Of a stretch of 64,000 bases of DNA, positions 35,653-45,032 are shown piece after piece. The DNA is from Limnobacter sp. 130. Its GTDB lineage: Bacteria > Pseudomonadota > Gammaproteobacteria > Burkholderiales > Burkholderiaceae_B. The notes below the pieces were generated by a model that did not search any database, was not told where the DNA came from, and saw only the letters and a program-made list of their open reading frames with translations. Within the stretch, counting starts at the first letter, position 1, and each line of letters starts with the position of its first letter. Where the stretch lies: contig NZ_LR732328.1 of assembly GCF_902506325.1 (NCBI RefSeq), forward strand, positions 1 through 64,000, given 5' to 3'. Made by a program: the position numbers and the translations under genes.

Positions 35653-36561
35653 ATGACTGACAAATTATTTGGGTTACGACACCCTCGCATGGTGGCCATG
35701 ATTCAGCAATTGGCGACCACAGAGGGGTATTCTGAATCAGCGTTGAACGGCGTAACATTCATGCGCTGCAACGGGGCATTGGCCAGAATGCCCGCTCTTT
35801 ATGAGCCAAGTATTGTGATTGTCATTCAGGGTACAAAACATGGATTTCACGATGGGAACACATACACCTACGATGCAAATCATTATTTGGTGGTGTCTGT
35901 TCCCCTTCCGTTTGATGTTGAAACCCAGGCCACTGCAGAGAAGCCGCTTTTGGGTTTGATCATTCGTGTGGAGTTTGAACTGGCTGCTGAACTGATATTG
36001 GATTTGAAAGAATCTGTCGTGGATCAGGGCGAAGCTGTGCCACCTTTGTTCGCATCCCGAATTGACGCCAGGCTAGGTGATTCAATCTTCAGGTTACTTG
36101 AGATATTACAGTCTCCGACCGAGTCACGCGTACTGGGTCCTTCCGTCATCAAGGAAATCACATACCGGGTTTTAACGGGCGAGCAGGGCCGAAGCTTGCG
36201 TCTTGCTTTTTCGCGCGACAGCTATTTATCACGGGTGGCCAAAGTGTTGAAACTGATTCACTCAAACTACCATCGAGCACTCGATGTCGCTACTTTGGCT
36301 CAAGAAGCCAATATGAGCGTGCCGACTTTTCACGCACACTTCAAGTCGGTGACATCGAATACACCAATCCAGTACATCAAGGCAATCCGGCTGCATCAGG
36401 CTCGACTGATGATGATCAGGAAAGGCATCAGTGCTGCCCAGGTGTCGGCCATGGTGGGCTACGAGAGTCCGTCACAATTCAGTCGAGAATTCAAACGATA
36501 CTTCGGCCGCACACCTGTGCAGGAAAGTCAGTATAGCCAATCCATTTTGGCTTTGTCTTGA
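35653..36561 (+). CDS. AraC-family regulator (AraC_N type)
   Basis: 302 residues. The N-terminal domain fits PF06719-type regulators (ARMPALYEPSIVIVIQGTKHGF; HYLVVSVPLPFDVET). The C-terminal double helix-turn-helix is clear (DVATLAQEANMSVPTFHAHFK; VSAMVGYESPSQFSREFKRYFG). It differs from the three PF12625-type AraC proteins of the alkane region. It is divergent from the SDR gene, which it probably controls. Confidence 0.88.
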   Translation: MTDKLFGLRHPRMVAMIQQLATTEGYSESALNGVTFMRCNGALARMPALYEPSIVIVIQGTKHGFHDGNTYTYDANHYLVVSVPLPFDVETQATAEKPLLGLIIRVEFELAAELILDLKESVVDQGEAVPPLFASRIDARLGDSIFRLLEILQSPTESRVLGPSVIKEITYRVLTGEQGRSLRLAFSRDSYLSRVAKVLKLIHSNYHRALDVATLAQEANMSVPTFHAHFKSVTSNTPIQYIKAIRLHQARLMMIRKGISAAQVSAMVGYESPSQFSREFKRYFGRTPVQESQYSQSILALS

Positions 36562-36609
36562 GTGGCGAAACTTCGCAAATATCAAGAATAATGTGGCACA
36601 CTTCAATTC

Positions 36610-37167
36610 ATGAAACCTCTGCTGACTTTAGCTACTTCGTTTGCCCTGTCTTGCGTGGCTGTCAATTCAGCACTCGCAGCAGAATCCCCACAACCTCTTC
36701 AAACCATTCAGTCGCTCGACGTGCCCCGTTACATGGGCACCTGGTTTGAAGTTGCCAAGTACCCCAATCGTTTTCAGAAGCAGTGTGTGGCCAATACCAG
36801 CGCAGCATATTCACTTCAAAAAGACGGCAAAGTGAAAGTGCTGAACCGCTGCCAGTTGGCCAACCGCGACATGGAAGAGGTCGAAGGCCAGGTCAGGCAG
36901 ACCGGTGGCTTGAAATCACCGAAGCTAGAGGTACGCTTTGCGCCAGCCTGGTTAAGTTGGCTGCCCATGGTGTGGGGTGATTACTGGGTGATTGATCTTG
37001 ACCCCGAATACCAACTGGTTGCAGTCAGCGAACCCAAGCGAGAATTTTTGTGGGTGTTGTCGCGTACGCAGCAAGTAAACCCAGCCAAATACGAGGCGCT
37101 GCTGCAACGCCTGAAAGCCAAGGGCTTCGATTTGAACAAGCTTGAACTTTCACCACAAACCAATTAA
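36610..37167 (+). CDS. blc: Bacterial lipocalin
   Basis: 185 residues with a signal peptide ending NSALAAES. Lipocalin motifs are present: YMGTWFEVAKYPNRFQK near the N-terminus, YWVIDLDPEYQLVAVSEP and the third motif region FLWVLSRT. There is no lipobox Cys, so it should be soluble periplasmic rather than anchored, unlike E. coli Blc. Lysophospholipid or fatty-acid binding is known for the family. Confidence 0.88.
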   Translation: MKPLLTLATSFALSCVAVNSALAAESPQPLQTIQSLDVPRYMGTWFEVAKYPNRFQKQCVANTSAAYSLQKDGKVKVLNRCQLANRDMEEVEGQVRQTGGLKSPKLEVRFAPAWLSWLPMVWGDYWVIDLDPEYQLVAVSEPKREFLWVLSRTQQVNPAKYEALLQRLKAKGFDLNKLELSPQTN

Positions 37168-37170
37168 ACC

Positions 37171-37392
37171 ATGCGCCGTTTGAATCCCAAGAAGTTGCTG
37201 CTGAGCAAGTGGACTGCCGTGAAACCAGCGAACAAAGAAAAACACTTTCTGGTTCGTTCAGTGGTGAAGCCTGAAAGCGATGAATTGCCTGTTGAGCAAT
37301 TTGAATTGGAGGCTGTGCATTCCGGCCGAACGCAAATTATTCACTGGCGTGATTTGCAAGATGAAGGGCAGTGGATTCAAGGTTGGAAGTAG
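37171..37392 (+). CDS. TIGR02450-type small Trp-rich protein
   Basis: 73 residues. It matches the small family with a conserved opening (NPKKLLLSKWTAVKPANKEKHF) and Trp near the end (WIQGWK). The role of the family is unknown. It starts 3 bases after the lipocalin gene and is likely co-transcribed with it. Confidence 0.85.
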   Translation: MRRLNPKKLLLSKWTAVKPANKEKHFLVRSVVKPESDELPVEQFELEAVHSGRTQIIHWRDLQDEGQWIQGWK

Positions 37393-37439
37393 TCTGGCAT
37401 CAAGCGATGTTTTCTTTGCTCCCTGCTGCTGTACAATCG

Positions 37440-37625
37440 GCTTTGTTGGTGCTCTTGGAACAGTCCCTGTTCTGAAGTTAAACGGGAAGCTCTTTAGCGC
37501 TGCCCCCGCAACGGTACGCAGACAAGCGTCAAGCTTGGCTTTCATCAAAAACCATTGGGTGTTTTCAAACGCCTGAGAAGGTGGTGAGGGTAAGTCTGCC
37601 AGCCCGGATACCGGCCAACAACGGG
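37440..37625 (+). ncRNA. Cobalamin riboswitch
   Basis: The conserved central element CTGCCCCCGCAACGGT (37500-37515) and the 3' B12-box-like element AGTCTGCC..CCCGGATACCGGCC (37593-37616) are both present with the expected spacing, upstream of btuB. It should switch off the btuB-cob operon when adenosylcobalamin is plentiful. The edges are approximate. A perfect 7-bp hairpin follows at 37626-37642. Confidence 0.92.
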
Positions 37626-37642
37626 GTGCGCCATTGGCGCAC
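37626..37642 (+). promoter_or_regulatory. Hairpin after the riboswitch aptamer
   Basis: GTGCGCC-ATT-GGCGCAC is a perfect 7-bp stem with a 3-base loop between the aptamer and btuB. It may belong to the expression platform (pseudoknot stem). No U-tract follows, which argues for control of translation rather than of termination. Confidence 0.5.
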
Positions 37643-37698
37643 TATGTCCCATGCACTGTCGGGGAAGGCGGTGAGGGTACTCGTCAATCCATTTAACC

Positions 37699-39558
37699 AT
37701 GAACTCAATTCGCTTGGGCAAGCTTTGGCTTGCCGTGCCGGTGGCCATTGCTGCAGCCGGTCCTGTATTCGCACAAAAAAAACCAACTTTTGATTCCGTG
37801 GTGGTCACCGCCACCCGCACCGAACAGCCCATCACCGAGGTGTTGGCCGACGTCACGGTCATTGACCGGGAAACACTTGATCGTGCCGGGCAAACCTCGC
37901 TTCGCGAAGTGCTGGCCCAACAGCCCGGCGTGCAAATGTCGGCCAACGGCAGTTACCGTTCCAACACCAATGTGTTTTTGCGCGGTGCGTCGGCCACTCA
38001 AACCATTTTGCTAGTGGATGGTGTGCGGGTGGGGTCTGCAACCAGCGGCGGTTTTTCACTGGAAACCATTCCGCTTGAATCGATTGAGCGCATCGAGATT
38101 TTGCGCGGTGCGGCCTCGGCGTTGTATGGCCCCGATGCGGTGGGCGGGGTCATTCAAATCATCACGCGGCAAGCGGGCACGCCACGGCGGTCGGTTAGTG
38201 TGGGTGTGGGCACCGATGGTCAACGGTTGGGTGCAGCGCACTTCAGTGGCAAAACCGACATGTTTGGCTACAGCCTTGGTTTTTCCCATGAACGGGGCAC
38301 TGGCATTGATGCGAAAACACCCGCTGCATCGGGGTTGAATCCGGATGAAGACGCGTTTGAAACCAGCAGCCTGAATTTCAGTTTGGTGGCCGATGTGCAC
38401 ACCAATCACCAACTAAAATTTCAAACCTTGTACAGCGAAGGCGAGTACGGTTTCGACGGCAACCCGTTTCCCAACCCGCTGGCTCTGAATTCACAAACCA
38501 GCGAAGCGATTGCAAAACCGGAACTGAACCAGTCCAGCCTGCAATGGGTTGCCAAATTCACGCCGCGCTGGAAGTCGACCGTGTTGCTGGCGCAGTCCGA
38601 TGATAAATCGGTGAGTGAATACCGCCGTTTGTCCGATGGCGCAGATGCGGGCCGTGCCCGGTTCGACACCAAGCGCGACCAATACAGCTGGCAAAACGAT
38701 ATTTCATTTGGTAGCGATGTGCTGACCTTGCTGGCCGAGCAGCGCACCGAGGAGGTGGACAGCACCACCGACTACGACGTGAAGGCACGCACCATCGATG
38801 GTTTCATGGCCGCGTATGCATTGAATCGCGCGCAGTGGGACGCGCTGGGCGTGCTGCGAAGCGACGACAATTCCCAGTTCGGGCGTTTCAACAACTATGC
38901 GGTCTCTGCGGGTTACAAACTGAATTCGCAATGGCGTTTGGTGGGCAGTGCGGGCAGCAGTTTTCAGGCCCCCACGTTTAACCAGTTGTACTTTCCAGGT
39001 TTTGGCAACCCGGAATTGCAACCCCAGCGCAGCCGTTCCAAAGAACTGGGTGTGAAGTATGCAACCCCGGCCATGGCTGCCAGTGCGGTGGTGTACGAAA
39101 ACAGGGTGCAGGGTTTCATTACACCGTCTACGGCAGTGCAGTCAGCACGCGCAACCTTGCGTGGTGCCACCTTCGCAGTAGACCGCCAGTTTGAAACACT
39201 ATTGGTGAAAGCTTCCTACGATTACACCGACCCCAAAACCGAACCCGACAACAAACGCATTGTGCGCATTGCCCGCCATGTATTCAATTTAAACTTGAGT
39301 CGTGAAACTGGCCCCTGGCAGTACTATGGTGAATTGAAACTGGCCAGCAACCGTGAAGACAGGACGATTCGTTTCAGCGACCCCAATATTGAACTGGGCG
39401 GTTATGGTTTGCTGAACGCCGGGGTAAGCCGCAAGGTGAATCAGGAATTGTCCGTGTCGGCCCGCTTGAACAACATCACCGACAAAACCTACTCACTGGC
39501 CAATGGCTTTACCACACCGGGCAGAAACCTGTTTGTGTCGGCCAACTGGTCTTTTTAA
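37699..39558 (+). CDS. btuB: TonB-dependent vitamin B12 receptor
   Basis: 619 residues with a signal peptide ending GPVFAQ. The plug domain has the TonB box region (FDSVVVTATRTEQP), LREVLAQQPGV, FLRGASATQTILLVDGVRVG and LYGPDAVGGVIQI. The barrel ends in the aromatic FVSANWSF. It imports cobalamin or corrinoids across the outer membrane. First gene of the riboswitch-controlled operon. No normal ribosome site is seen directly before the ATG. Confidence 0.93.
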   Translation: MNSIRLGKLWLAVPVAIAAAGPVFAQKKPTFDSVVVTATRTEQPITEVLADVTVIDRETLDRAGQTSLREVLAQQPGVQMSANGSYRSNTNVFLRGASATQTILLVDGVRVGSATSGGFSLETIPLESIERIEILRGAASALYGPDAVGGVIQIITRQAGTPRRSVSVGVGTDGQRLGAAHFSGKTDMFGYSLGFSHERGTGIDAKTPAASGLNPDEDAFETSSLNFSLVADVHTNHQLKFQTLYSEGEYGFDGNPFPNPLALNSQTSEAIAKPELNQSSLQWVAKFTPRWKSTVLLAQSDDKSVSEYRRLSDGADAGRARFDTKRDQYSWQNDISFGSDVLTLLAEQRTEEVDSTTDYDVKARTIDGFMAAYALNRAQWDALGVLRSDDNSQFGRFNNYAVSAGYKLNSQWRLVGSAGSSFQAPTFNQLYFPGFGNPELQPQRSRSKELGVKYATPAMAASAVVYENRVQGFITPSTAVQSARATLRGATFAVDRQFETLLVKASYDYTDPKTEPDNKRIVRIARHVFNLNLSRETGPWQYYGELKLASNREDRTIRFSDPNIELGGYGLLNAGVSRKVNQELSVSARLNNITDKTYSLANGFTTPGRNLFVSANWSF

Positions 39559-39575
39559 GGGGTGAAACCTGATTG

Positions 39576-40151
39576 ATGCACATGCTTGCTCGTTCTGAGT
39601 TGATACTGGGTGGTCAGCGCAGTGGCAAATCGCGCCGCGCTGAAAACCTGGCCATTCAATGGCTTGCAGTCAGCCCGCAGCGGCACGCTGTGCTGGTGGC
39701 CACGGCCCATGTTGGCGACGATGAAATGCAGCAACGCATTGTGCAGCACCAGCTAGACCGGGCGCAGCGTGTGCCCCGACTGGTTGCGGTTGAAGAAAGC
39801 CTGTACCTGCCTGCCGCCTTGAAATTGCACAGCACCAGCAACACGCTTTTGATCGTGGATTGCCTGACCCTGTGGCTCGTGAATTGGCTCATGCCACCAC
39901 CCGGCGTACCCGCACCAGCACAAGGTTTTCAGCACACGGTGGAGCAACTGGTTCACACGCTGCACAGCCTGCCTGGGCCTGTGGTGCTGGTTAGCAATGA
40001 AATTGGTTTGGGTGTTGTGCCCATGGGCAAAGAAGTGCGCCACTATGTTGACGAACTGGGCCGCTTGAACCAGGCCATGGCCGACGCCTGCGAACGGGTC
40101 ACTTTGATGGTGGCCGGGCAGGCAGTGCCTGTCAAAGGAACTTCACAATGA
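39576..40151 (+). CDS. cobU: Adenosylcobinamide kinase/guanylyltransferase
   Basis: About 191 residues. The P-loop GGQRSGKSRRAENLA is at the N-terminus, and LIVDCLTLWLVNWL and VLVSNEIGLGVVPMGKEVRHYVDELGRLNQ follow, as in CobU/CobP. It phosphorylates adenosylcobinamide and adds GMP. ATG 39576 or 39582 are both possible starts. Its stop overlaps the btuF start (ATGA). Confidence 0.93.
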   Translation: MHMLARSELILGGQRSGKSRRAENLAIQWLAVSPQRHAVLVATAHVGDDEMQQRIVQHQLDRAQRVPRLVAVEESLYLPAALKLHSTSNTLLIVDCLTLWLVNWLMPPPGVPAPAQGFQHTVEQLVHTLHSLPGPVVLVSNEIGLGVVPMGKEVRHYVDELGRLNQAMADACERVTLMVAGQAVPVKGTSQ

Positions 40152-40984
40152 AGCTGCTTTGCCTGCGCAATGTGTTGGCCATGTTGTTGGCGTGTTGTAC
40201 ATGGGCTGCGCATGCTGCCCCACAACGCATCGTCAGCCTGTTGCCCTCGCTCACAGAAAGTGTGTGTGCGCTTGGCGAGTGCAGCCGTTTGGTGGGTGTG
40301 GACCGTTATTCCAACTGGCCTGCTTCTGTGCAACAGCTGCCACGCGTGGGCGGTGGCATTGATCCCAATATTGAAGCCATTGTGGCCTTGAAACCAGACT
40401 TGGTGTTAATGGCAGAATCGTCACGTGCAGCAGAACGTTTGCAGGCACTGGGCCTGAAAGTACTGATGCTGGAACCCAAAACCCACGAACAGGTGCAGGT
40501 GGTCATTGCAAAGGTTGCTCAGGCCTTGGGCCTTGCGCCGACAAAAGCCGAGCAGGTGTGGCGCAACGTGGACGCGGGTGTGTCAGCAGCAGCCAGTTCC
40601 CTGCCGCAACATGCGCGCGGCATTCGTGTGTACTTTGAAGTGAACCGCGCACCTTATGCTGCCGGTGAATCTTCTTTTATTGGTCAAACGCTTAAGCGCC
40701 TGGGTGCAGGCAACGTGGTGCCCGCTGAGCTGGGCCCATTTCCAAAACTGAACCCGGAGTTTGTGGTGCGTGCCAACCCTGACCTGATCATGGTTGGGCA
40801 ACGCAATGCGCAAGGCATGACCGAACGCCCCGGTTGGCAGCGCCTGCGGGCTGTGCGCGAACAACGCATTTGCATTTTCAACAGCGACGATGAAGACGCC
40901 ATTGTGCGCCCCGGCCCCCGCATGGCCGAAGGTGCCCGCCTGCTGGCGCAGTGCATTCTGAAACACAGTGCAGGTGCACCATGA
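40148..40984 (+). CDS. btuF: B12 ABC transporter substrate-binding protein
   Basis: 278 residues with a signal peptide ending WAAHAAPQ. The BtuF fold is marked by RIVSLLPSLTESVCALGE, LVGVDRYSNWP, KPDLVLMAES and RPGWQRLRAVREQRI. It captures corrinoids in the periplasm and delivers them to BtuCD. It overlaps btuC by 4 bases. Confidence 0.92.
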   Translation: MKLLCLRNVLAMLLACCTWAAHAAPQRIVSLLPSLTESVCALGECSRLVGVDRYSNWPASVQQLPRVGGGIDPNIEAIVALKPDLVLMAESSRAAERLQALGLKVLMLEPKTHEQVQVVIAKVAQALGLAPTKAEQVWRNVDAGVSAAASSLPQHARGIRVYFEVNRAPYAAGESSFIGQTLKRLGAGNVVPAELGPFPKLNPEFVVRANPDLIMVGQRNAQGMTERPGWQRLRAVREQRICIFNSDDEDAIVRPGPRMAEGARLLAQCILKHSAGAP

Positions 40985-41967
40985 ATACACGCGCAAGCCT
41001 GTGGTGGGGTGTTTTTTTGCTGGCCTTAAGCCTGTTGTTGTGTGCCCTTGGTTTGGGTGTGGGCAGCACGGGCCTTGAATCGGTGTGGCACATGTGGGCC
41101 GACCCTGTGGCCAGTCAAATTGTGCTGGACATTCGCGCACCCCGCACACTGGGTGCCTGGGCGGCGGGTGCGCTGCTTGGGCTGGCCGGTGCCGTGGCGC
41201 AGGGCTTGTTTCGCAACCCCTTGGCCGATCCGTTTTTGTTGGGCAGTGCCTCCGGTGCCTCCCTGGCGGTGGCGGTGTCGCTGGCCGCACTGGGTGTGTC
41301 GCCCTTTGCCGAGGCCTGGGTGGTGCGGCTGGGCTTGACCGGTGCTGCGTTTGTGGGCGCGGTGGGTGCGGTGCTGCTAACACTTACCCTGGCCAAAGGT
41401 GTGCAGCACACATTGCGTTTGCTGTTGGCCGGTGTGGTGGTGGGCATGGTGTTGGGTGCGCTGACATCGCTGATCACCATTGCGGTTCCGCAAACCTTGC
41501 AGGCCATGCAAGCATTCATTCTCGGTTCTACCGGTTTTGTGGGTTGGCAGTCGCTGGGCATCATGCTGCTTGTCGGCGTGTTGTGCCTGGGTGTGGCCTG
41601 GGCATTTTCCCGAACGCTTGATGCGCTCACGCTGGGCGAGCACACGGCCCAAAGCCTGGGCATGCCGCTGCGCCCGGCACGCATGGCGCTGATTGCCGTG
41701 GTGGCTTTGGCCACTGGCACAGCAGTGGCCCACACCGGCCTGATTGCGTTTGTGGGTTTGGCGGCACCGCACTTGGTGCGCGCTGCCGTGCGAACAACTT
41801 ATGCGCAGTTGGTGGTGTTGGCCAGCCTGATGGGTGGCGTGCTGCTGCTGGCCGCCGATATTCTGGCCCGTGGCTTGATTGCGCCCCAGGAAATTCCTGT
41901 GGGCGTACTGACCGCCACACTGGGTGGTGGCTATTTGCTGTGGTTGATGCACAGAAGGGCGGGGTGA
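40981..41967 (+). CDS. btuC: B12 ABC transporter permease
   Basis: About 328 residues and some ten membrane helices of the FecCD/BtuC family (RTLGAWAAGALLGLAGAVAQGLFRNPLADP; AHTGLIAFVGLAAPHLVR). The ATG at 40981 overlaps the btuF stop. Inner-membrane pore for corrinoid import. Confidence 0.93.
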   Translation: MNTRASLWWGVFLLALSLLLCALGLGVGSTGLESVWHMWADPVASQIVLDIRAPRTLGAWAAGALLGLAGAVAQGLFRNPLADPFLLGSASGASLAVAVSLAALGVSPFAEAWVVRLGLTGAAFVGAVGAVLLTLTLAKGVQHTLRLLLAGVVVGMVLGALTSLITIAVPQTLQAMQAFILGSTGFVGWQSLGIMLLVGVLCLGVAWAFSRTLDALTLGEHTAQSLGMPLRPARMALIAVVALATGTAVAHTGLIAFVGLAAPHLVRAAVRTTYAQLVVLASLMGGVLLLAADILARGLIAPQEIPVGVLTATLGGGYLLWLMHRRAG

Positions 41968-41974
41968 CGGGAAC

Positions 41975-42763
41975 ATGAACAAACCTGTTGCATTTGAAGT
42001 GAATGATTTGTGTGTGTCGCTGGGGGCAGCCCGCCATGCGCGCCCTGTGTTGCAGCAACTGAATGCACGCATTGAAGCGGGTCGATGGACCTGCGTTGTG
42101 GGCCCCAATGGTGCGGGCAAATCAACTTTTTTGCGTGCGCTTGCAGGGCTTGTGCCCGTGCAACAAGGCCACGTGAAAGTCAACGGCAAAGCCCTGCACG
42201 AATACGCGCACCGCGAACGCGCCAAAACAGTGGCGTGGCTTGCGCAAGGCGGGGCCGATCAGGCTGCCGATGATTTAAGCACTTACGACATCGTGATGCT
42301 GGGCCGCTTTCCCCACTTGCCCTGGTTAAGCCCGCCCGGCCCGGCCGACCACGCTGCCGTGCAGCAGGCCATGGAACAAACCCGCGTTTGGGAATGGCGA
42401 AACCGCCTGCTGGGCAGCCTTTCCGGTGGTGAACGCCAGCGTGTATTGCTGGCCCGGCTACTGGCTGTTCAAGCCGACATGGTGTTGATGGACGAACCCT
42501 TGGCCAACCTGGACCCACCACACCAGGCCGACTGGATAGTGCTGGTGCGTGGCCTGGTGGCAGAGGGCCGCACCGTGGTCACTGTGTTGCATGAAATTTC
42601 CCTGGCTTTGCTGGCCGACGACCTGCTGGTGATGCAAGCAGGCCAGCTGCAATATGCAGGCCCCAGCCACGATGCGGCCGCACACCACGCCTTGCAAACC
42701 GTATTCGACCATCGACTTTCCATTCACCAGGTGAACAACCGTTGGCTTGTGTTGCCAACCTGA
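41975..42763 (+). CDS. btuD: B12 ABC transporter ATP-binding protein
   Basis: 262 residues. Walker A VGPNGAGKSTFLR, signature LSGGERQRVLLARLL, Walker B MVLMDEPLANLD and the switch His in TVLHEI are present. It powers BtuC. An ACGGGAAC ribosome site precedes the ATG. Confidence 0.93.
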   Translation: MNKPVAFEVNDLCVSLGAARHARPVLQQLNARIEAGRWTCVVGPNGAGKSTFLRALAGLVPVQQGHVKVNGKALHEYAHRERAKTVAWLAQGGADQAADDLSTYDIVMLGRFPHLPWLSPPGPADHAAVQQAMEQTRVWEWRNRLLGSLSGGERQRVLLARLLAVQADMVLMDEPLANLDPPHQADWIVLVRGLVAEGRTVVTVLHEISLALLADDLLVMQAGQLQYAGPSHDAAAHHALQTVFDHRLSIHQVNNRWLVLPT

Positions 42764-42779
42764 CCGCGAGAGAAAACCC

Positions 42780-43361
42780 ATGCAAATTGAAACGCCCCCC
42801 ACTGAAAAACGCTACGACCGCCCCGAAGGCGAACGGCGTGGTTTGATCATCGTGAACACCGGCGATGGCAAAGGCAAAAGCACCGCCGCATTTGGTTTGG
42901 CCATGCGTGCTTTTGGCCGCACCCATGTGCACGGCAAGCTGGTAAAAATTTACCAGTTCATGAAGGTGCCCAGTGCGCGTTTTGGTGAGCACAGATCGCT
43001 TGAGCAACTGGGCTTGTCCATTGAAGGGCTGGGCGATGGCTTTAGCTGGAAAAGCAAAGACATTGAACATTCTGCGCAATTGGCCCTGGATGGCTGGGCA
43101 AAAGCCCGCGACACCATTCTGGGCGGCGAACATTTCATGGTGGTGCTGGATGAATTGACCTACGGTTTGATTTACGGCTGGATACCCTTGGACGATGTGC
43201 TGCAAACTTTGCGCAACAGGCCAAAGGATGTGCATGTGGTGATCACCGGGCGGCGCTGCCCGCAAGAGGTGATCGACCTGGCCGACACGGTGACCGAAAT
43301 GACCATGATCAAACATGCATTCAAGGCAGGGATTCCTGCTCAACGCGGCATTGAAGATTAA
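42780..43361 (+). CDS. cobO: Corrinoid adenosyltransferase
   Basis: About 193 residues. The P-loop VNTGDGKGKSTAAFGLAMRA, the region RFGEHRSLEQLGLS and HFMVVLDELTYGLIYGW are diagnostic of CobO/BtuR. It transfers the adenosyl group to cob(I)yrinic acid a,c-diamide or cobinamide. Start 42780 fits family length; the frame upstream overlaps btuD. Confidence 0.92.
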   Translation: MQIETPPTEKRYDRPEGERRGLIIVNTGDGKGKSTAAFGLAMRAFGRTHVHGKLVKIYQFMKVPSARFGEHRSLEQLGLSIEGLGDGFSWKSKDIEHSAQLALDGWAKARDTILGGEHFMVVLDELTYGLIYGWIPLDDVLQTLRNRPKDVHVVITGRRCPQEVIDLADTVTEMTMIKHAFKAGIPAQRGIED

Positions 43362-44070
43362 ACCCGCCTTGGTTGCAGCCACGCCTTTTTCACCAAGTGA
43401 ATCGGCGGCAGTGTACCGCGCCATTCGCGAGCGGCGCGACATGCGCCACTTTTGTGGCGGGCAGGTGCCTACCGATGTGTTGCAACGTTTGCTGTCTGCG
43501 GCACACCATGCACCCAGCGTGGGTTACATGCAGCCTTGGCGTTTCATGCGCATTCAGAACCACGACACCCGTGTGCGCCTGCACGCCTTGGTCGAGGCCG
43601 AACGCATTCAAACTGCACGTGCCCTTGGGCAACGCGAAAGCGAATTCATGCAGCTGAAAGTGCAGGGCATTCTGGATGCGGCCGAGGTGCTGGTGGTTGC
43701 GCTGGCCGATGGCCGTGAGCGCCATGTTTTTGGCAGGCGCACCATGCCTGAAATGGATTTGGCGTCGGCCGCATGTGCGATCCAAAACCTGTGGCTGGCC
43801 GCAAGAGTTGAAGGACTGGGCATGGGTTGGGTGTCGCTGTTTGAACCTGCTGAACTGGCCACATTGCTGGGCCTGCCAGAAGGAGCCAGCCCGATTGCCG
43901 TGCTGTGCCTGGGGCCGGTCGAGGGCTATTACGCAGAACCCATGCTGGCGCAACAGCAATGGGCCCAATGCGAGGCTTTGTCGGGTTTGGTGTTTGACGA
44001 CACTTGGGGCAAAGCCAGTGCTGTATTTGCGAACCAACCCGGTTCGCCGCCTGTCAACGAGGACCACTAG
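43315..44070 (+). CDS. bluB: 5,6-dimethylbenzimidazole synthase
   Basis: Up to 251 residues; the true start may be later (TTG/GTT codons near 43,366), because the ATG at 43315 overlaps cobO by 47 bases without a ribosome site. The flavoprotein matches BluB: AAVYRAIRERRDMRHF, AAHHAPSVGYMQPWRF, MDLASAACAIQNLWLAARVEGLGMGWVS. It breaks FMN down to DMB, the lower ligand of cobalamin, with oxygen. Its presence means the cell makes its own DMB. Confidence 0.92.
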   Translation: MHSRQGFLLNAALKIKPALVAATPFSPSESAAVYRAIRERRDMRHFCGGQVPTDVLQRLLSAAHHAPSVGYMQPWRFMRIQNHDTRVRLHALVEAERIQTARALGQRESEFMQLKVQGILDAAEVLVVALADGRERHVFGRRTMPEMDLASAACAIQNLWLAARVEGLGMGWVSLFEPAELATLLGLPEGASPIAVLCLGPVEGYYAEPMLAQQQWAQCEALSGLVFDDTWGKASAVFANQPGSPPVNEDH

Positions 44071-44072
44071 CC

Positions 44073-45032
44073 ATGTGGTTTGCTTGCACCCCAATCAACA
44101 TTCTGGCCGCTGCTATGCTGGTCGCCTTGCTGGTGGACTATTGCTTTGGCGAACCACCCGCACGCTGGCACCCCGTGGTGTGGATGGGCAACTACCTGGC
44201 CTGGGCGGGGCGATTGTTTGCACCTGAAATTGGCAAGCCCGCCCGCAGTGTGCTGTCGCAATTGACTGCCGGTGCGCTGGCTTGGTGGGTGGGAGTTGCG
44301 GGCGTATCCATTCTGGCTGCAGTGGTTTCAATGGGGGCGGCAACAGTACACTGGGTGGTTCAGATTGTGCTTGTGGGCTTGCTGCTCAAACCCATGCTGG
44401 CCTGGCGGGTGCTGCGTGATGAAGTGCGCGATGTTGAACACGCCCTGCAACGCTCGCTGCCCGAGGGCCAGCAACAGGTGGCGCGTTTGGTGAGCCGCGA
44501 TGTGAGCAGCCTGAGCGAGGCGCAGGTTCGGCAAGCGGCCATTTCCACGCTTGCGGAAAATTTAAATGATTCGGTGGTGGCCCCGCTGTTCTGGTTTGTT
44601 CTTTTCGGTTTGCCCGGTGCTGCGGTTTATCGTTTTGCCAACACCGCCGATGCCATGTGGGGCTACCGGGGTGAACGCGCCGGGCGCGACTGGACCTGGG
44701 CCGGCAAGTGGGCCGCGCGCGCAGACGATGTGCTTTCCTGGGTGCCCGCCCGCATCACCGCCTTTCTCATTTGCCTGTTGTTCAAAGGCCGTGGCCTGAC
44801 CCGGTTGCCCGGTGTTGCGCAACAAACACCGTCGCCAAATGGTGGTTGGCCCATGGGGGCATTGGCTTTGGGGATGAATATTTGTCTCGAAAAAAAAGGG
44901 GTGTATTGTTTGAATGTGCAAGGTGATGTGCCACGCAGTGGCCACATCGAAGCCGCCTTGCATGCCTGTGCACAAGTGGTGGTATTCATTGCAGTTTTTT
45001 GCATGGCAGCTGTTTTGTGGGGGGTGGTATGA
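44073..45032 (+). CDS. cbiB: Adenosylcobinamide-phosphate synthase
   Basis: About 319 residues, several membrane helices. Family motifs are LVDYCFGEPPARWHPVVWMGNYL, VSRDVSSLSEAQVRQAAISTLAENLNDSVVAPLFW and RFANTADAMWGYRGE. It joins aminopropanol phosphate to adenosylcobyric acid. Also called CobD in some organisms. Its stop overlaps the next start (ATGA). Confidence 0.93.
   Translation: MWFACTPINILAAAMLVALLVDYCFGEPPARWHPVVWMGNYLAWAGRLFAPEIGKPARSVLSQLTAGALAWWVGVAGVSILAAVVSMGAATVHWVVQIVLVGLLLKPMLAWRVLRDEVRDVEHALQRSLPEGQQQVARLVSRDVSSLSEAQVRQAAISTLAENLNDSVVAPLFWFVLFGLPGAAVYRFANTADAMWGYRGERAGRDWTWAGKWAARADDVLSWVPARITAFLICLLFKGRGLTRLPGVAQQTPSPNGGWPMGALALGMNICLEKKGVYCLNVQGDVPRSGHIEAALHACAQVVVFIAVFCMAAVLWGVV

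Noticed and set aside
37650-37690. A second cobalamin riboswitch suggested by the repeated 16-mer
   Set aside because: The central CTGCCCCCGCAACGG element and other conserved parts are not repeated; it is only a short duplicate.
42579-43442. Long minus-strand frames opposite btuD, cobO and bluB
   Set aside because: These are shadows of GC-rich coding sequence; the plus-strand genes have all family motifs.
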